Below, piece by piece: positions 56,405 through 64,000 of a stretch of 64,000 nucleotides of DNA (position 1 is its first letter; each line of letters starts with the position of its first letter). The DNA is taken from NCBI RefSeq assembly GCF_014284255.1, contig NZ_JACOFV010000001.1, forward strand, positions 186,001 through 250,000. Direction: 5' to 3'. The notes beneath the pieces are model-generated. The model worked only from the letters and a program-made list of their open reading frames with translations, was not told where the DNA came from and ran no database searches. The position numbers and the translations under genes are program-made. The stretch comes from Cognatundibacterium jejuense (GTDB lineage Bacteria; Pseudomonadota; Gammaproteobacteria; Burkholderiales; Burkholderiaceae_D).

Positions 56405-59400
56405 ATGGACAGCAATCAGACATTGTTAAACAAATTTTCTTTGGGAGGATTCTCTCTCGATCGCCTCGCCGATCAGAAAGAAGATTTCTCGTCTTCTCCT
56501 GATGCGCTTGAGTCGAATTCCCGGATAGACGTTAAAGGCATTCGCGAAGCCATTGCGCGTGTAGAAGCTGAGGCACGTGCAACCGTTGCTGCAGAAACCC
56601 GCCTTAAAGCAGAAACCCAAGCGCGTATGCTTGCTGAGTCGCGTGCGCAGGTTGAAGCGGAAACTGCAGAATTAGCTCAGAAAAAGCTTCAAATAGAACA
56701 AGAAGCTGTGCAAAGCAGTCAGGCCAGGTTGCTTGCTGAAAAACAATCCCAAACTGCCAGCGTGGCACGTATCGCCGCCAATGAGCAAGAAACACGCGAC
56801 TTACAAGAACGCGCCGAAATGGAGAGCCGTGCCCGAGCGCAATCTGAGCAGCGTCAAAAATTAGAACAAGAAGCAAAAGCGCGTGCCGAGCTGCAATTTA
56901 AAGCAGAACAAGAAATCACCGCCAAGGCACAAGCGGCCGCTGTTAAATTAAGTAAGCAGACAGAAACTGCACGTTCATGGGCGGCAGAACGCGTCGCTGC
57001 GTCCGAAGACGCTCGTCAGCAAGCAGTGGAGCGCGCTCGTGCTGACGCACGTATTGCCGAATTAGCGCGTGAACGTGAACGTCGTGAGCGTGAAGCGCGC
57101 GAAACTGCCGAAGCACTGGTTAAAGTTCGTAGCGAAAGCTTACAAGTCAGTAAAGAACGCGAACAGGCCGATGCAATGGCGCTGGAATTTGCACTTAACC
57201 GTGCACCAATAGAAGCCCGTGCCCGTGAAGATGCTTTGGCTCGCGTAGCGATAGAACAAGAGCAAGATGCGATCGCTCAGGCGCGCATGGAATCTGAACG
57301 TCGTGCCGCCGAAGCAATTCAACTGCGCATGCAGGCGGAACAAGAATTGCATGTAGCTGCGACCCGCCGTGAACAAGCCGAATTAGCAGCGGCAGCTACT
57401 GCCCAGGCAAGACGTGAAGCTGAAGATAAAATTCGCCAGGTTACTGAATCACGTATTCGTGCCGAACGTGAATTGCAATCTACAGCAATGAGCCGCATAG
57501 AAAACGAACAGCAAGCGGACGCGCAAGCGCGCGCACGTATGCAAGCCGAAGCCGAGGCAGCTGAAGAAGCACGTCAGCGTCGTATCGCCGATCAGGAGGC
57601 AACCGATATTGCACGTCAGCGTGCAGCGGAAGAGCAACGCGCTGCTAAGCTCGCAAAAGAAAGAATTGAGATCGAAAAAGTCGCGATTGAAGCGGCGCGC
57701 CAGCAAGCCGATGCGGAACAACAAGCATTGAGTGCTAGTGCGTTCCAGGCTGAACTCTTAAAACGCGCCAATATTGCTTCTGAATTGAAGGCAAAGCGTG
57801 CCCAAGAACTCACCCAGGTTGAGCAAATGCGCGCCGAAGCAGAACAAAAAGCGGCTGCTGCCTTAGAGGAAAAGCTTCAGGCAGAGCGTCAAAGAACTGA
57901 AGAAGCGGAGGTACGTGCCAAAGCCGATCAAACTCATGCTGAACTCATGCGTATGCAAGAGGCTGCCGAACGTGCAGCGCGTATTGCCCAGGAAACTGAG
58001 TGTGCAGCAGAAAAAATTGCTTTAGAGCAAGCAATGGAGCAAGCCGACCTGCAACAAAAAATGGCCGAAGCAACGGTCAAACGGAGCAGGGATGTGACTG
58101 AACTGCTGCGCGTGCAACAGCAACGCGCTCAAGATGAGGCGAAAGCGATGGAGATCCTGGACGAAAAACTCGACGTTGAACGTCGTCGTGCTGACGCAGT
58201 TCAGCAAATGCTCAAAACAGCCGAGGAAAAGCTGGCGCTGGAGCAGGCTGCGCAGCTAGAAGCTGAGAACAAAAAGCGTGTTGAGGAGCAAATGAAAGCC
58301 ATCGCGCAAGCCAAAGAACAGGCAGAACGCGAGCAAAGAATCGCGCTTGAAATGGCTGCAAAGGCTGAAAAAGAAGCCTTAGAACAGGCAGAAATTCAAA
58401 AAGAAATGCAACTCAAAGCAGCTTCCATGGCGGAGCTCAAAAGCCGCCAGGCGCTGGAAATGACCCGTGCAGAGCAGGTAAGAAATGAAGCCGAAAAGCA
58501 AGCTATTCGTGCAGCACAAGAAAAACTGGAAGCGGAACGCGCCACTGCTGAACAGGTCATTGCACGTGCGCACGCTGATCGCGAGCATGTGAATGTATTG
58601 CAAGCACGTCAGCAACAAGAAGCGGAAACCAGAACAACTCGTCTGGCCTTAATTCAGGCAGAACAGACACGTCTGCAAAAAATGCAAGAACATGCCGAGC
58701 TGCAAAAGCAGGCAGCGCAAGCGGCTCAAGAGAAAGTTTTGGAAGCAGAAGAGCTTGGTAAAACATTGAAATTGCGTGCGGAGTCCGAGCAAACGGCATT
58801 AACTTCTATTCGCGAGAAACTCGAAGCTGAGAAGCAATTGACAGCGGAGTTGCAAGCAAAAGCCAAAGTAGAAGAAGAACAACGTAATCAACATCTGACC
58901 TTGCTTGAAACTGAACGTAATTTGCGTGTTGCGACTGAGCTCAAGTTGGCTGAAGAGAAAAAATTAAGCGAAGAAAACGCGGCACAGGCGAAAGCCGAAC
59001 AACTCGCTGCCGAAGCAGCTGCGGCCAGGGTTAAAGCGGCAGCCCAATTGACTCGCTTGGAACAAGAAAAGGCACAATCTCAACAGCAAGCAGCGTTAGC
59101 GCTGGAGCAGCAAGCCAAGTTAGAACAAGAAAAAGCAGTAGCGGAAAAATTAGCTGCCCAAGCCACCCTTGAGAAATTGGCAGCAGAAAAAATCGCCCAC
59201 GCCGCTGCTCAGGCCACTGCTCAGGCTGAGCAAGAGCAAGCAATTGCAGCATCTGCCCGCGCTGTTGCAGAACAAGAGGCGAGTGAAATGGCAGCGGCAA
59301 AACTGGAGGCAGAAAGAGCGCTGCAAGCGCAAGCGCAGGCCTACGCCGCTAGCCAGCACAAAGCACATCAATTAGTAGTTGAAAAAAATCGTCGTATCGC

Positions 59401-61840
59401 TGAGTTAGAGCAAGTTGTTTTGCAACGTGTTGCAGATGATGCTGCGTTATTGGAAACGACAGAACAGAAACTCTCTGCTGAAAAAAGAGTTCAGCAAGAA
59501 GTAGAGAGCCGTTTGTGTAGCGAAACGCAGGCAAAAGAATTTGCTGAGGCAAACGCGCATGCAGAACATGTTGCGCGCCTCGCTGCTGATGCGACGCTTG
59601 CTGCACAACGTGCGTTGCATCAAGAGCTGGCGGCGCATGTGGATGCACAAAAATTGATGGCAGAATTGGCAAGCCAACGATTGCAACAAGAGCAGCAATT
59701 GCGTGCTGCGCAAGAAGAGCGTAATCAAGCAGAACAAGCCTTGATTGCTATGCTGGCTGAAAAGCAACAAGCCGAAGTGAACGCAATCGAGGCTGCACAA
59801 GCCCGCCTGGCTGTTGAGCAAGAACATGTCGCCTTAATTTATGCTCGTCATCAAAGCGATGAAGAAGCGAGATTAGCAGTGGACGCGTTGAATTCGGCAG
59901 AAAAACAATGGCTTGCAAAATCCGCTGAAGAGGCATTGATCAAACGGGAAGCCGCAGCAGCGCTCGAACAAAAAACATCTTTATTGCTTGAGTCTAGCCG
60001 TGCTGAACAGCAGCGCTTGGCGCTTGAGCAGCAATTAAGTATCGAACTTGATGCGAAACTTCATTCTGAATTGCAGGCACAATCCGCTGTTCAGCAACGA
60101 TTAGAGGCAGAGCAGGCATTGGCTAAAGTTGTTGCAGAGCGTACCGAGCAAGAACAATTGGCGAATGCCGCCGCGCAACAACAATTAGCAACCGAACAGA
60201 CGATTTTTGTGAAATCGCAGGAACACGCTGAAGCACAGCGCTTGGCGGCTAATGCAATGGAAGAAAAATTGCGTGAAACTGAAGCCTTAGCGGTTTTGGA
60301 AAATCGTCGTGCTGCAGCGGCTTTAGAAGAGTTAAGTGCTGTTCAGCAGAAAATTGTGGCTGAGCAAAAAGCACTGACAGAAGCGGAGCAGCGCCAGCAG
60401 GCGGAGCAGGGATATTTGCAATTAGCCGACATTCGCGCACAGGCTGAGCAGGACGCGAATGTTGCCATGCAGATGAAACTGAATGCTGAAAAAGAAGCGA
60501 CAGAATTGGCATTGATGCACGCCGCAGCACAAATTGAAGCTTCAGAATTGGCACAAACAAAAGCAAATGAATTACTTTCATTGCAACAGTTAGAGTTGCA
60601 GAATGCTGAGCTTGCTCAGCGTGAAATCACGGCATTGGAGCAACAAAAACAGCGCGAGCAAGAAACTTTGCGTTTAAAGCAGCAGGCCTTGCAGGCGATT
60701 GAAGAAAAAATGGATGCAGAAGTATTGCTGCTTAAAGCATCCGAAGATCGTTTGCACGCAGAGGCTGAACTTGCTTTGCAGAGCAAAGAGCGCGCCCGTC
60801 TGGCTGTCGAAGCTGCAGCGTTCGAGCAAGAAAAATTAGCACTCGAACAGTCGTTAAGTATCGCCACAACGGCGCAGATAGAGCAAGCACAACAAGTAAT
60901 TGCCGCCATGAATGAACGTATCGCCCAAGAGCAGGCGCTTGCGGAATTGGAAGCACAGCGATGCGCAACTGAACAAAAGTTAGCTCAGGATGTCGCCTTG
61001 CGTATTCAGGCTGAACAAACATTGCTGGCTGATTTGGCGCTACAGGAAGAACAAGAGGCCGCTTTTGCTGATATGTTGTTGCAACGTCGCGCGGAGCAAG
61101 CGGCTGCTAAACATGCACTGGAGCAAGCTCAGGAGCAATTGCAACATCAGGCAATGACAATGTCTGAAGAAGATTTGCAGCAACAAGCTTTGCAAGATCA
61201 GTTGCAAAAGCAGTTGCAAGAGCAAATTCGTCTGCTTCAAGAACAGCAATCGGTTGAAACTGAAAATTTAAAACAGCTCGCTCTCGAACAAGAATGTGCG
61301 TTGCAAGCCGAGGCAGAACAAGTGCGCTTGAAGCTTGAGGCTGAGCGTCAACAGGCAGAAAATGTGGCGAATGAATTGATCGCCAAATTGCGTCAAAAGC
61401 AGCAACTGACACAAGAATGGCGCATGCAAGTTCAGCAAATATTGGCTAATGCTCCTGTTGCTGTGGAAGATATCGATGTTCTGGCTGAGCCTGAAATAGT
61501 ACAAGTTCAGGAGCGTTTCCGCTTCCGTATGCGTCCATCAGTACTTGCCGGCTTAATGATGTGTGCTGGTGTTGTTGGCGCAGTAGGGTTTGCCGGTTTC
61601 GGTAGCTATCTACCAGTTTCTTCAGCATTCGCAGTGAATGCACCAGCTCAGGTCCAACGTGCTCACGTTGTTGCTCCCTCAAAGGTCAATCCAAATATGC
61701 AATTGAGTTATGAACTGGCCGCGCCAGTGCAAGTAAAAAAAGCTGAAGTGCAGAAGTCAACCGATGAAAAATCAGTCAAAGGTAATGTAGACGAAAAAAG
61801 TAAATCAGAAGTTCAAATTGCTCTGGCTGGCTCAAAATAA
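56405..61840 (+). CDS. Giant 14-residue-repeat coiled-coil protein with C-terminal membrane anchor
   Basis: 1811 residues. A short N-terminal head (1-50, ending DALESNSRIDV) is followed by about 1630 residues almost free of Pro and Gly and rich in Ala, Glu, Gln, Lys and Arg. Many stretches fall into exact 14-residue units of the form xAxxxARxRxxAEx, for example from about 355 to 460 (QADAQARARMQAEA, EAAEEARQRRIADQ, EATDIARQRAAEEQ) and again from about 920 to 1190. Two heptads per unit indicate a long parallel coiled coil or rod. A membrane span follows at about 1713-1736 (VLAGLMMCAGVVGAVGF) after a basic RFRFRMRP, then a short Lys/Val-rich tail. By the positive-inside rule the rod is cytoplasmic and the tail periplasmic. 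AGGAGTGA precedes the ATG. No family recognised; a scaffold, cytoskeletal or polarity role is a guess. Frame intact throughout; ends at a strong terminator. Confidence 0.85.
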   Translation: MDSNQTLLNKFSLGGFSLDRLADQKEDFSSSPDALESNSRIDVKGIREAIARVEAEARATVAAETRLKAETQARMLAESRAQVEAETAELAQKKLQIEQEAVQSSQARLLAEKQSQTASVARIAANEQETRDLQERAEMESRARAQSEQRQKLEQEAKARAELQFKAEQEITAKAQAAAVKLSKQTETARSWAAERVAASEDARQQAVERARADARIAELARERERREREARETAEALVKVRSESLQVSKEREQADAMALEFALNRAPIEARAREDALARVAIEQEQDAIAQARMESERRAAEAIQLRMQAEQELHVAATRREQAELAAAATAQARREAEDKIRQVTESRIRAERELQSTAMSRIENEQQADAQARARMQAEAEAAEEARQRRIADQEATDIARQRAAEEQRAAKLAKERIEIEKVAIEAARQQADAEQQALSASAFQAELLKRANIASELKAKRAQELTQVEQMRAEAEQKAAAALEEKLQAERQRTEEAEVRAKADQTHAELMRMQEAAERAARIAQETECAAEKIALEQAMEQADLQQKMAEATVKRSRDVTELLRVQQQRAQDEAKAMEILDEKLDVERRRADAVQQMLKTAEEKLALEQAAQLEAENKKRVEEQMKAIAQAKEQAEREQRIALEMAAKAEKEALEQAEIQKEMQLKAASMAELKSRQALEMTRAEQVRNEAEKQAIRAAQEKLEAERATAEQVIARAHADREHVNVLQARQQQEAETRTTRLALIQAEQTRLQKMQEHAELQKQAAQAAQEKVLEAEELGKTLKLRAESEQTALTSIREKLEAEKQLTAELQAKAKVEEEQRNQHLTLLETERNLRVATELKLAEEKKLSEENAAQAKAEQLAAEAAAARVKAAAQLTRLEQEKAQSQQQAALALEQQAKLEQEKAVAEKLAAQATLEKLAAEKIAHAAAQATAQAEQEQAIAASARAVAEQEASEMAAAKLEAERALQAQAQAYAASQHKAHQLVVEKNRRIAELEQVVLQRVADDAALLETTEQKLSAEKRVQQEVESRLCSETQAKEFAEANAHAEHVARLAADATLAAQRALHQELAAHVDAQKLMAELASQRLQQEQQLRAAQEERNQAEQALIAMLAEKQQAEVNAIEAAQARLAVEQEHVALIYARHQSDEEARLAVDALNSAEKQWLAKSAEEALIKREAAAALEQKTSLLLESSRAEQQRLALEQQLSIELDAKLHSELQAQSAVQQRLEAEQALAKVVAERTEQEQLANAAAQQQLATEQTIFVKSQEHAEAQRLAANAMEEKLRETEALAVLENRRAAAALEELSAVQQKIVAEQKALTEAEQRQQAEQGYLQLADIRAQAEQDANVAMQMKLNAEKEATELALMHAAAQIEASELAQTKANELLSLQQLELQNAELAQREITALEQQKQREQETLRLKQQALQAIEEKMDAEVLLLKASEDRLHAEAELALQSKERARLAVEAAAFEQEKLALEQSLSIATTAQIEQAQQVIAAMNERIAQEQALAELEAQRCATEQKLAQDVALRIQAEQTLLADLALQEEQEAAFADMLLQRRAEQAAAKHALEQAQEQLQHQAMTMSEEDLQQQALQDQLQKQLQEQIRLLQEQQSVETENLKQLALEQECALQAEAEQVRLKLEAERQQAENVANELIAKLRQKQQLTQEWRMQVQQILANAPVAVEDIDVLAEPEIVQVQERFRFRMRPSVLAGLMMCAGVVGAVGFAGFGSYLPVSSAFAVNAPAQVQRAHVVAPSKVNPNMQLSYELAAPVQVKKAEVQKSTDEKSVKGNVDEKSKSEVQIALAGSK
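56560..61440 (+). repeat. 42-bp-period repeat array within the giant gene
   Basis: The protein repeat of 14 residues equals 42 bp, giving room for about 115 units. Units are diverged at DNA level, with different codons for the same residues, so this is an old protein repeat rather than a recent microsatellite. Confidence 0.7.
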
Positions 61841-61868
61841 ACTAATGCGATCAAAGTAGGGCAAGAAT

Positions 61869-61907
61869 AAAATCCCGTTATCGAGTGTGGTAACGGGATT
61901 TTTTTTG
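61869..61907 (+). terminator. Rho-independent terminator after the giant gene
   Basis: AAATCCCGTTA-(TCGAGTGTGG)-TAACGGGATTT with eight T residues, about 30 bp after the stop. Confidence 0.92.
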
Positions 61908-61964
61908 AATATGTTTTGAAATTTGTTGGCGCTTGCTGAAGTTTTTTGAGGCTGTTTTTAGACT

Positions 61965-63332
61965 CTACTTGAATTTGATTTCAGGAAAAATCATGACGGC
62001 TACGAAGCCTTTGTAGTCGTGATTGTAAATACGCATTCTACCGCGATGTCGGCGTACGATGCGGTCGACAATAGCGAGTCCGAGACCAGATCCGTTTGCC
62101 TGACTACGTGATGCGTCAGCACGTGTGAATGGCTTGAGAAGTTTGGTGAGATCATCACTCTTTGCACCTTCGCCATAGTCGCGGAAGCTAACCAGAACGC
62201 CTTGCTTTTTTCCTTTATTTTTAAGGCTGCACTGTATTTCGATGACGGTATTTAGATTGTCAGGATTTTTGCCATAGCGGCACGAATTTTCTATCAGATT
62301 GCTAAACATGCGCCGCAATTCAGTGGTGTTGCCAGAAATCATCTGGCCAGGTGCAATCGATGAATGGATGTGCAAGTAATTAACGCGGGAATACTCGTGG
62401 ATTACTTGTTCCAGTAATGCGCTAATGTCGATCATGTCGAAGCGCAGACTATCAATCGGTTTTGCGTAATCCAAAAATTGGCTGATGATGGCATCCATTT
62501 GTGCCAGATCAGACTGCATTCCCGTGCGTGCCTGATCATCGAGTACTGCCATTTCGACCTCTAGTTGCATACGAGCCAAGGGTGTTCTCAGATCATGGGA
62601 AATACCCGCAAGAATGATGGTGCGATCGGTTTCAATCCTGGCAAGATCTTCTACCATATTATTAAAACTGGCATTTGTTTCGCGTATTTCTTTCGGGCCT
62701 ATCTCAGGCAGTGGTTGCGGTTGCTTGCCTTGCGCCAAAAGTCGCGCCGCGTTCGTTAAGCGAGATAATGGATCGTTGATTAATTTGGATATAATCGCGG
62801 CGCCGAGCAGGGTAAAAATCAGTGTTGCTGAAGCCCAGCTAATGATTGGCAGGGTAAACGGCGGATCTAAGCGATCTTCTTCAAGTCGCAGCCAATATTG
62901 GTCGCCTTCAATGTCAAAGCTGACCCAAAAACCTTCTATTCCGTTGACTGATTTGGCAAAACGCGTTTCTTTGCCCATCTGAATTTTCATCAAATAGCTT
63001 AGCTCAGAAAAAAAAGCGCTAGTTTCTGGAGGGTCGGTTTTATCACCTTCATTTAAGGTGTAAATTCGTATGCCTTCGTTGTTTGCCAGATCGAGTAATA
63101 ATTCTTTTCGTCGTTCAGGTGCCGAATGTGTGAGTGCGGCGCGAGTAATGGTGACGATGGATGTTATCTGTGTGGTAAGTTGTTGTGCGCGAGGGTAGCG
63201 CTCTAAAGTCCGGAAGCTCATAAACCAGACAGTCATGCTGGCCATCACAAGTGCAGCCAGCATGAAAAAAGTGCGCCAAAACAGACCGCTGCGTAGCCAT
63301 TCAAGACTATTTAAATAGGAACGCATTTGCAT
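61965..63332 (-). CDS. EnvZ-type sensor histidine kinase
   Basis: 455 residues. Membrane spans at about 18-38 and 160-182 flank a periplasmic sensor region of about 120 residues. HAMP follows (about 180-235), then HisKA with phosphorylated His246 in LAGISHDLRTPL, and an HATPase domain (N-box NLIENSCRYGKN, G-boxes DYGEGA and GSGLGLAIV). Belongs with the regulator gene that ends 14 bp upstream. The layout resembles EnvZ, but the target system is not shown by the sequence. Confidence 0.93.
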   Translation of the reverse strand: MQMRSYLNSLEWLRSGLFWRTFFMLAALVMASMTVWFMSFRTLERYPRAQQLTTQITSIVTITRAALTHSAPERRKELLLDLANNEGIRIYTLNEGDKTDPPETSAFFSELSYLMKIQMGKETRFAKSVNGIEGFWVSFDIEGDQYWLRLEEDRLDPPFTLPIISWASATLIFTLLGAAIISKLINDPLSRLTNAARLLAQGKQPQPLPEIGPKEIRETNASFNNMVEDLARIETDRTIILAGISHDLRTPLARMQLEVEMAVLDDQARTGMQSDLAQMDAIISQFLDYAKPIDSLRFDMIDISALLEQVIHEYSRVNYLHIHSSIAPGQMISGNTTELRRMFSNLIENSCRYGKNPDNLNTVIEIQCSLKNKGKKQGVLVSFRDYGEGAKSDDLTKLLKPFTRADASRSQANGSGLGLAIVDRIVRRHRGRMRIYNHDYKGFVAVMIFPEIKFK

Positions 63333-63346
63333 CTGAAACCCGACGT

Positions 63347-64000
63347 TTAAGTTTTTTGTCCGTCAGGAATAAAGACGTAGCCGAGCCCCCACACCGTTTG
63401 AATGTATAAAGGATTTGATGGATCGGGTTCTATCAGTTTTCGCAAGCGAGAAATTTGAACGTCCAGACTACGGTCGAATACTTCATATTCTCGACCACGT
63501 GCTAGTTCCATGAGTTTTTCTCTGGATAATGGCTGGCGTGCGTGACGGGCAAACACCTTGAGTACAGAAAACTCCCCTGTCGTTAAAGACACCATCTCAT
63601 TCTTTTTCTTGAGAGTACGTGTACTTAAATCGAGGGTAAACTCGCCGAATGTGAACGTCTGCGGGCCTTCGGAGGGTGCGCCCGGTAGTTCATCCGGCAC
63701 TTTCCTCCGTAACACTGCGTTGATTCTTGCAACTAATTCTCTTGGATTAAATGGTTTAGGTAAATAGTCGTCAGCGCCCATTTCCAATCCAATAATACGA
63801 TCAACTTCTTCGCCTTTAGCAGTCAGCATAATGATGGGTGTCCGGTCGCCAGCGCCGCGCAAGCGTCGACAGATTGCTAAACCGTCCTCGCCAGGGAGCA
63901 TTAAATCCAACACAAGCATGTCGTAGCGCTCTCTCATCCAGAACTTGTTCATGGCTTGAGCATTCTCCGCGCCGACTACCTGAAATCCTTGTTCGGTCAG
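63347..64000 (-). CDS. ompR: OmpR-type response regulator, N-terminus cut by window edge
   Basis: The frame runs through the right edge; about 217 codons are visible, missing roughly the first 25-30. The receiver domain has the phosphoacceptor Asp in MLVLDLMLPGEDG, the LTAKGEEVDRI loop and GADDYLPKPF. The DNA-binding winged helix follows (LTTGEFSVLKVFARHARQ, REYEVFDRSLDVQISRLRK, VWGLGYVF). Internal ATG codons (for example 63952) are not the start. Pairs with the kinase 14 bp downstream. The symbol is by family resemblance. Confidence 0.92.
   Translation of the reverse strand: MTEQGFQVVGAENAQAMNKFWMRERYDMLVLDLMLPGEDGLAICRRLRGAGDRTPIIMLTAKGEEVDRIIGLEMGADDYLPKPFNPRELVARINAVLRRKVPDELPGAPSEGPQTFTFGEFTLDLSTRTLKKKNEMVSLTTGEFSVLKVFARHARQPLSREKLMELARGREYEVFDRSLDVQISRLRKLIEPDPSNPLYIQTVWGLGYVFIPDGQKT

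Noticed and set aside
56405-61840. Giant repeat protein as a possible assembly artefact or phage tail-tape-measure gene
   Set aside because: The frame is continuous with diverged codons between units, no phage genes are nearby, and the C-terminal span plus tail differ from tape-measure proteins.

Overview
The window looks like a chromosomal segment of a Burkholderiales betaproteobacterium with moderate GC, most likely of the Oxalobacteraceae (Undibacterium/Herminiimonas-like). This is inferred from gene order (leuC-entericidin-leuD-leuB-asd-fimV-truA, lepA-lepB-DUF4845-rnc-era-recO-pdxJ-acpS-uvrC-pgsA, and a flhBAFG-fliA / flgNMA / flgB-L flagellar block) and from protein wording, not from a database search. 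No prophage, IS element or CRISPR array was seen; most of the window is vertically inherited core genome.

Layout. 1-3.6 kb (minus): a LytS-type histidine kinase cut by the left edge and a REC-DUF3369-GGDEF-EAL c-di-GMP protein. 3.9-13.9 kb (plus): aroC, the leucine genes with an entericidin-type lipoprotein between leuC and leuD, asd, a FimV/HubP polar landmark protein and truA. 14.1-22.9 kb: a tight operon for translation, RNA processing and repair (lepA, lepB, DUF4845, rnc, era, recO, pdxJ-like, acpS, uvrC), followed by pgsA. 23.5-24.2 kb: three tRNA-Gly(GCC), one tRNA-Cys(GCA) and one tRNA-Leu(TAA). 24.5-27.9 kb: a short Cys-rich leader ORF coupled to a GntP-family permease, a periplasmic histidine phosphatase and an alpha/beta hydrolase. 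28.1-48.7 kb: flagellar genes in three blocks: flhB-flhA-flhF-flhG-fliA-motC-motD (plus), flgA and flgM-flgN (minus), and flgBCDEFGHIJ plus flgKL (plus). A full-match sigma-28 promoter precedes flgM and a near-match precedes flgK, consistent with late-class control by FliA. 48.7-56.2 kb: a small hypothetical gene, an OPT transporter, an MFS exporter, a DEDDh exonuclease fused to DUF1653, an orphan 2Fe-2S oxidoreductase subunit, dcd and upp. 56.4-61.8 kb: one gene for an 1811-residue coiled-coil protein with a 14-residue repeat and a C-terminal membrane anchor. 62-64 kb (minus): an OmpR/EnvZ-type two-component pair whose regulator runs off the right edge.

The most unusual items are: the giant 14-residue-repeat coiled-coil membrane protein; a PdxJ homologue in the standard recO-pdxJ-acpS position that has lost nearly all known catalytic residues; a 27-codon leader ORF with clustered Cys codons overlapping the permease start; the exonuclease-DUF1653 fusion; and an FlhG whose Walker A motif has no glycines. 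Functions of these are inferred or unknown, as stated in each entry.
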